A stretch of DNA of 6,850 bases from CAZBEL01 sp964628055. Lineage in GTDB: Bacteria; Fidelibacterota; Marinisomatia; Marinisomatales; TCS56. Each line of letters begins with the position of its first letter. Position 1 is the first letter of the stretch. Below the pieces are notes generated by a model, which was given only the letters and a program-made list of their open reading frames with translations, ran no database searches and was not told the DNA's origin. A program made the translations under genes and the position numbers. The stretch is taken from NCBI GenBank assembly GCA_964628055.1, contig CAZVNL010000059.1, positions 1 through 6,850 on the forward strand, given 5' to 3'. Below are positions 4,819-6,850 of the stretch, piece by piece.

Positions 4819-6408
4819 ATGTGCGGAATTACAGCATATCTGGGAAACACATACGGACAGAAAGAGCTAGAACCGTTCCTGAACAGGATCAAATATCGGG
4901 GTCCCGACAATACTCGTTATCAAAAAGTAGCGGATGATGTCCTGTTTGGGTTTCACCGTCTGGCGATTATGGGGATTACTGAAGCCGGGGATCAGCCCAT
5001 GAGCCACCCGGAGGATGCTGAGCTAACACTCATCTGTAATGGTGAGATTTACAATTACCGCCAACTTGCACAGAAATATGGGCTTGCATTGAAAACTGGG
5101 TCTGACTGTGAAGTAATTCTTTTTATGTATAAGACCTTAGGGATTCAGCGGACGGTGGCCGAGTTAGACGGGGTTTTCATGTTCGTTCTTCATGATGGTC
5201 ATACGGGTATCCTCTTTGCATCCAGAGATCCTTTCGGGGTTCGTCCCGGCTTCATCGGTTGGGAAAACGATAACATAATGATTTCCTCCGAGGCAAAAAC
5301 AATGGTCGGGATCTGCGACCACATTTTTCCTTTTCCGCCCGGAACCTTGTGGACATCTACAGACCGCGAGGTATTCCAATGTTATTACCATTTCACTGAT
5401 CCAATGCAGGATCAACAGGATGAAAAGCAAATATGTAACCGGATCAGAGACTTGCTGATCAGCGCTGTGGAAAAACGTCTGATGGCCGAACGGGAAATCG
5501 GTTGTCTTCTCTCGGGGGGCCTGGATTCCAGTCTCATCAGTGCCCTGGTAGCAAAAACATCCGGTACTGATCACCTGAAAACCTTCTCCATTGGACTTAA
5601 GGGAAGCACTGACCTTGACTATGCCCAAATGGCGGCCGACCATATTGGTACCTCCCACCATAACATTGAGTGCGCGGAAAAAACATTTCTCGCTGCCGTC
5701 GAAACGGTGATCTACAATATCGAATCCTATGATACAACCACTGTCCGGGCCAGTATCGGAAACTACCTTGTCTCCAAATACATCCTTGAGAATACGGACT
5801 GCAAAGTTATTTTTACTGGCGATGGTAGCGATGAGGTATGCTGTGGATATTGGTACCTGAAAAATGCTCCATCCTTCCAGGAGTTGCAGGCTGAATCAAA
5901 AAAGTTGGTTGAGGAAATCCACTATTTTGATGTTCTCCGAGCGGACAGAAGCATCAGTTCCAACGGGTTGGAAGCCAGGACACCGTTTTTGGATAAGGCC
6001 TTTGTAGACTATTATTTCTCCATCCCTGCCGAGTTAAAAGCCTTTGATGGAGTGACCAAGTTGGAGAAATACCTGCTGAGGAAGGCTTTTGATGGTATGG
6101 GTTTATTACCGGATAATATCCTCTGGCGCCGTAAATGTGCCTTCTCCGATGGCGTCAGTACCATGAAAAGGTCCTGGCATCACATTATACAGGATTTTGT
6201 GGACCGTCAGATCTCCGATGAGGAATATCAGAGGAATGCTCCGGGGATTACTCACTGTACGCCCGTCTTGAAAGAGAGCTACTATTACCGGAAGGTGTAC
6301 GAACAGTTTTTTGGGAAACATGTTAATCTGATACCGCACTTCTGGATGCCGAAATGGACCACGGTGAGCGACCCTTCTGCCAGAGAACTGGAGGGTTACG
6401 AGGAATAA
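4819..6408 (+). CDS. asnB: Asparagine synthetase B (glutamine-hydrolysing)
   Basis: It catalyses Asp + Gln + ATP to Asn + Glu + AMP + PPi in the cytoplasm. The start is fixed by chemistry: the family needs Cys right after Met as the glutaminase nucleophile, and MCGI begins at 4819, with GGAGA at 4804-4808 upstream. An in-frame ATG at 4771 would bury this Cys and lies in the leader terminator. The product has 529 residues, close to the 554 of E. coli AsnB. The N-terminal class II glutaminase domain (1 to about 185) has C2, RGPD (27-30), HRLAIMG (46-52), NGEIYNY (74-80) and SDCEV (95-99). The C-terminal synthetase domain has the ATP pyrophosphatase loop LSGGLDSS (231-238), TFSIGL (255-260), FTGDGSDEV (332-340), LEARTPFLD (384-392) and the family ending FWMPKW...DPSAR (508-521). 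All key residues seem present, so it should be active. The upstream Asn-rich leader and terminator/antiterminator suggest control by asparaginyl-tRNA supply. There is no cotranscribed neighbour in the window. Confidence 0.96.
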   Translation: MCGITAYLGNTYGQKELEPFLNRIKYRGPDNTRYQKVADDVLFGFHRLAIMGITEAGDQPMSHPEDAELTLICNGEIYNYRQLAQKYGLALKTGSDCEVILFMYKTLGIQRTVAELDGVFMFVLHDGHTGILFASRDPFGVRPGFIGWENDNIMISSEAKTMVGICDHIFPFPPGTLWTSTDREVFQCYYHFTDPMQDQQDEKQICNRIRDLLISAVEKRLMAEREIGCLLSGGLDSSLISALVAKTSGTDHLKTFSIGLKGSTDLDYAQMAADHIGTSHHNIECAEKTFLAAVETVIYNIESYDTTTVRASIGNYLVSKYILENTDCKVIFTGDGSDEVCCGYWYLKNAPSFQELQAESKKLVEEIHYFDVLRADRSISSNGLEARTPFLDKAFVDYYFSIPAELKAFDGVTKLEKYLLRKAFDGMGLLPDNILWRRKCAFSDGVSTMKRSWHHIIQDFVDRQISDEEYQRNAPGITHCTPVLKESYYYRKVYEQFFGKHVNLIPHFWMPKWTTVSDPSARELEGYEE

Positions 6409-6417
6409 AACTCCGGT

Positions 6418-6449
6418 AAAGTAAGTTGTGTTTCCCGGTAACATACTTT
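6418..6449 (+). terminator. Weak candidate terminator after asnB
   Basis: AAAGTA at 6418-6423 pairs with TACTTT at 6444-6449, and GTT 6425-6427 with AAC 6440-6442 across an A/A mismatch, leaving a 12-base loop. It starts ten bases after the asnB stop, which suits a terminator, but the stem is AT-rich and is followed by CTTAATTA rather than a T-run. Confidence 0.3.
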
Positions 6450-6626
6450 CTTAATTAGTCTACGGTTGTCCATAAAAATAATATTCAAAACCAAACTGCT
6501 AAATCAATACATGAGTAACACTTCGTGGGAACGATTATACTTGAGGATTTACGTTCCTTTGTTTTAAGCAAACTATTTTTTCCGGCAAAAAGGAAGGGGT
6601 TCTCAGATGAACGATTCTTAATTACA

Positions 6627-6646
6627 CCTGGATGTAATCATCCAGG
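6627..6646. repeat. Perfect 8-bp hairpin, TAAT loop
   Basis: CCTGGATG at 6627-6634 and CATCCAGG at 6639-6646 are exact reverse complements around TAAT. No T-run follows on either strand, so it is not a standard intrinsic terminator. It could be an operator, an RNA stem or a remnant of a repeat element. Confidence 0.45.
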
Positions 6647-6850
6647 CAGGCACTTTGAAGGAAAACGAAATGTTGGAAAGGCAAGGACCTTTTTTCAAAA
6701 ACACTGCGGTTACATTTAATTTGATGCAATGCGTGATAAATATATTACTTACAAGTACGAAATTATACGAATGTTCTTAACAAAATATTATTTCGAATCA
6801 CTACTGTCCGGTTAAAATAATGCCAATTGAGGCACAGGTTCTCTAGCCTT

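Larger units (their letters stand above)
6409..6850. other. Region downstream of asnB without a convincing gene
   Basis: The sequence is AT-rich. The only sizeable open frame (6525-6719, GTG start, 64 codons) has no ribosome binding site and resembles no family I recognise. It holds the weak hairpin after asnB and a perfect 8-bp stem at 6627-6646. It may contain the promoter of a gene beyond the window, but I cannot place one. Confidence 0.5.

Noticed and set aside
5164..5661. 165-codon minus-strand ORF inside asnB
   Set aside because: It is the antisense shadow of a strongly conserved synthetase gene.
6525..6719. 64-codon ORF with a GTG start after asnB
   Set aside because: There is no ribosome binding site, no recognisable family, and it contains the perfect hairpin at 6627-6646; it is likely to be chance.

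Overview
The window looks like chromosomal DNA from a free-living bacterium of the Fibrobacterota-Chlorobiota-Bacteroidota (FCB) neighbourhood. The best clue is a broken secreted-protein gene at 626-1252. Its end carries an NYPNPFNP...YFYRIEAGEY...ILK sorting tail of the type IX secretion / FlgD-like kind, fused to LVIVD-type beta-propeller repeats. That combination is common in Marinimicrobia (Neomarinimicrobiota), Calditrichota and Ignavibacteria-like lineages. The exact phylum is inference. Some genes have Shine-Dalgarno sequences (AAGGAG at 614-619, GGAGG on the minus strand at 4349-4345) and others have none.

Layout: 1-625 holds no recognisable gene. 626-1252 (+) is a secreted LVIVD-repeat protein gene with two in-frame stops. 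1253-1577 is a convergent intergenic region. On the minus strand, a two-domain family 2 glycosyltransferase (2792-4339) is followed closely by a ROK-like sugar kinase (1578-2765); they are probably one operon transcribed leftward. 4346-4632 is the divergent control region. 4633-4818 is a leader region, and 4819-6408 (+) encodes glutamine-hydrolysing asparagine synthetase, asnB. 6409-6850 has no convincing gene.

The most interesting part is the leader of asnB. A 30-codon ORF (4633-4725) has six Asn codons, five of them in a nine-codon cluster reading NDLNNDANN. It overlaps four RNA segments that can pair as 1:2 (4649-4662 with 4709-4723), 2:3 (4704-4725 with 4743-4765) and 3:4 (4749-4757 with 4779-4787). 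Pairing 3:4 is a GC-rich hairpin followed by six T, which is an intrinsic terminator ending 29 bases before the asnB start. This is the architecture of ribosome-mediated transcription attenuation as in trp and his operons, here apparently sensing charged tRNA-Asn to control asparagine synthesis. I do not recall a described asparagine leader-peptide attenuator, but I could not search. The base pairing and codon content are read directly from the sequence; the mechanism is inferred.

The glycosyltransferase and ROK genes suggest carbohydrate or surface-glycan work. They have no evident functional link to asparagine synthesis beyond sharing the divergent intergenic region.
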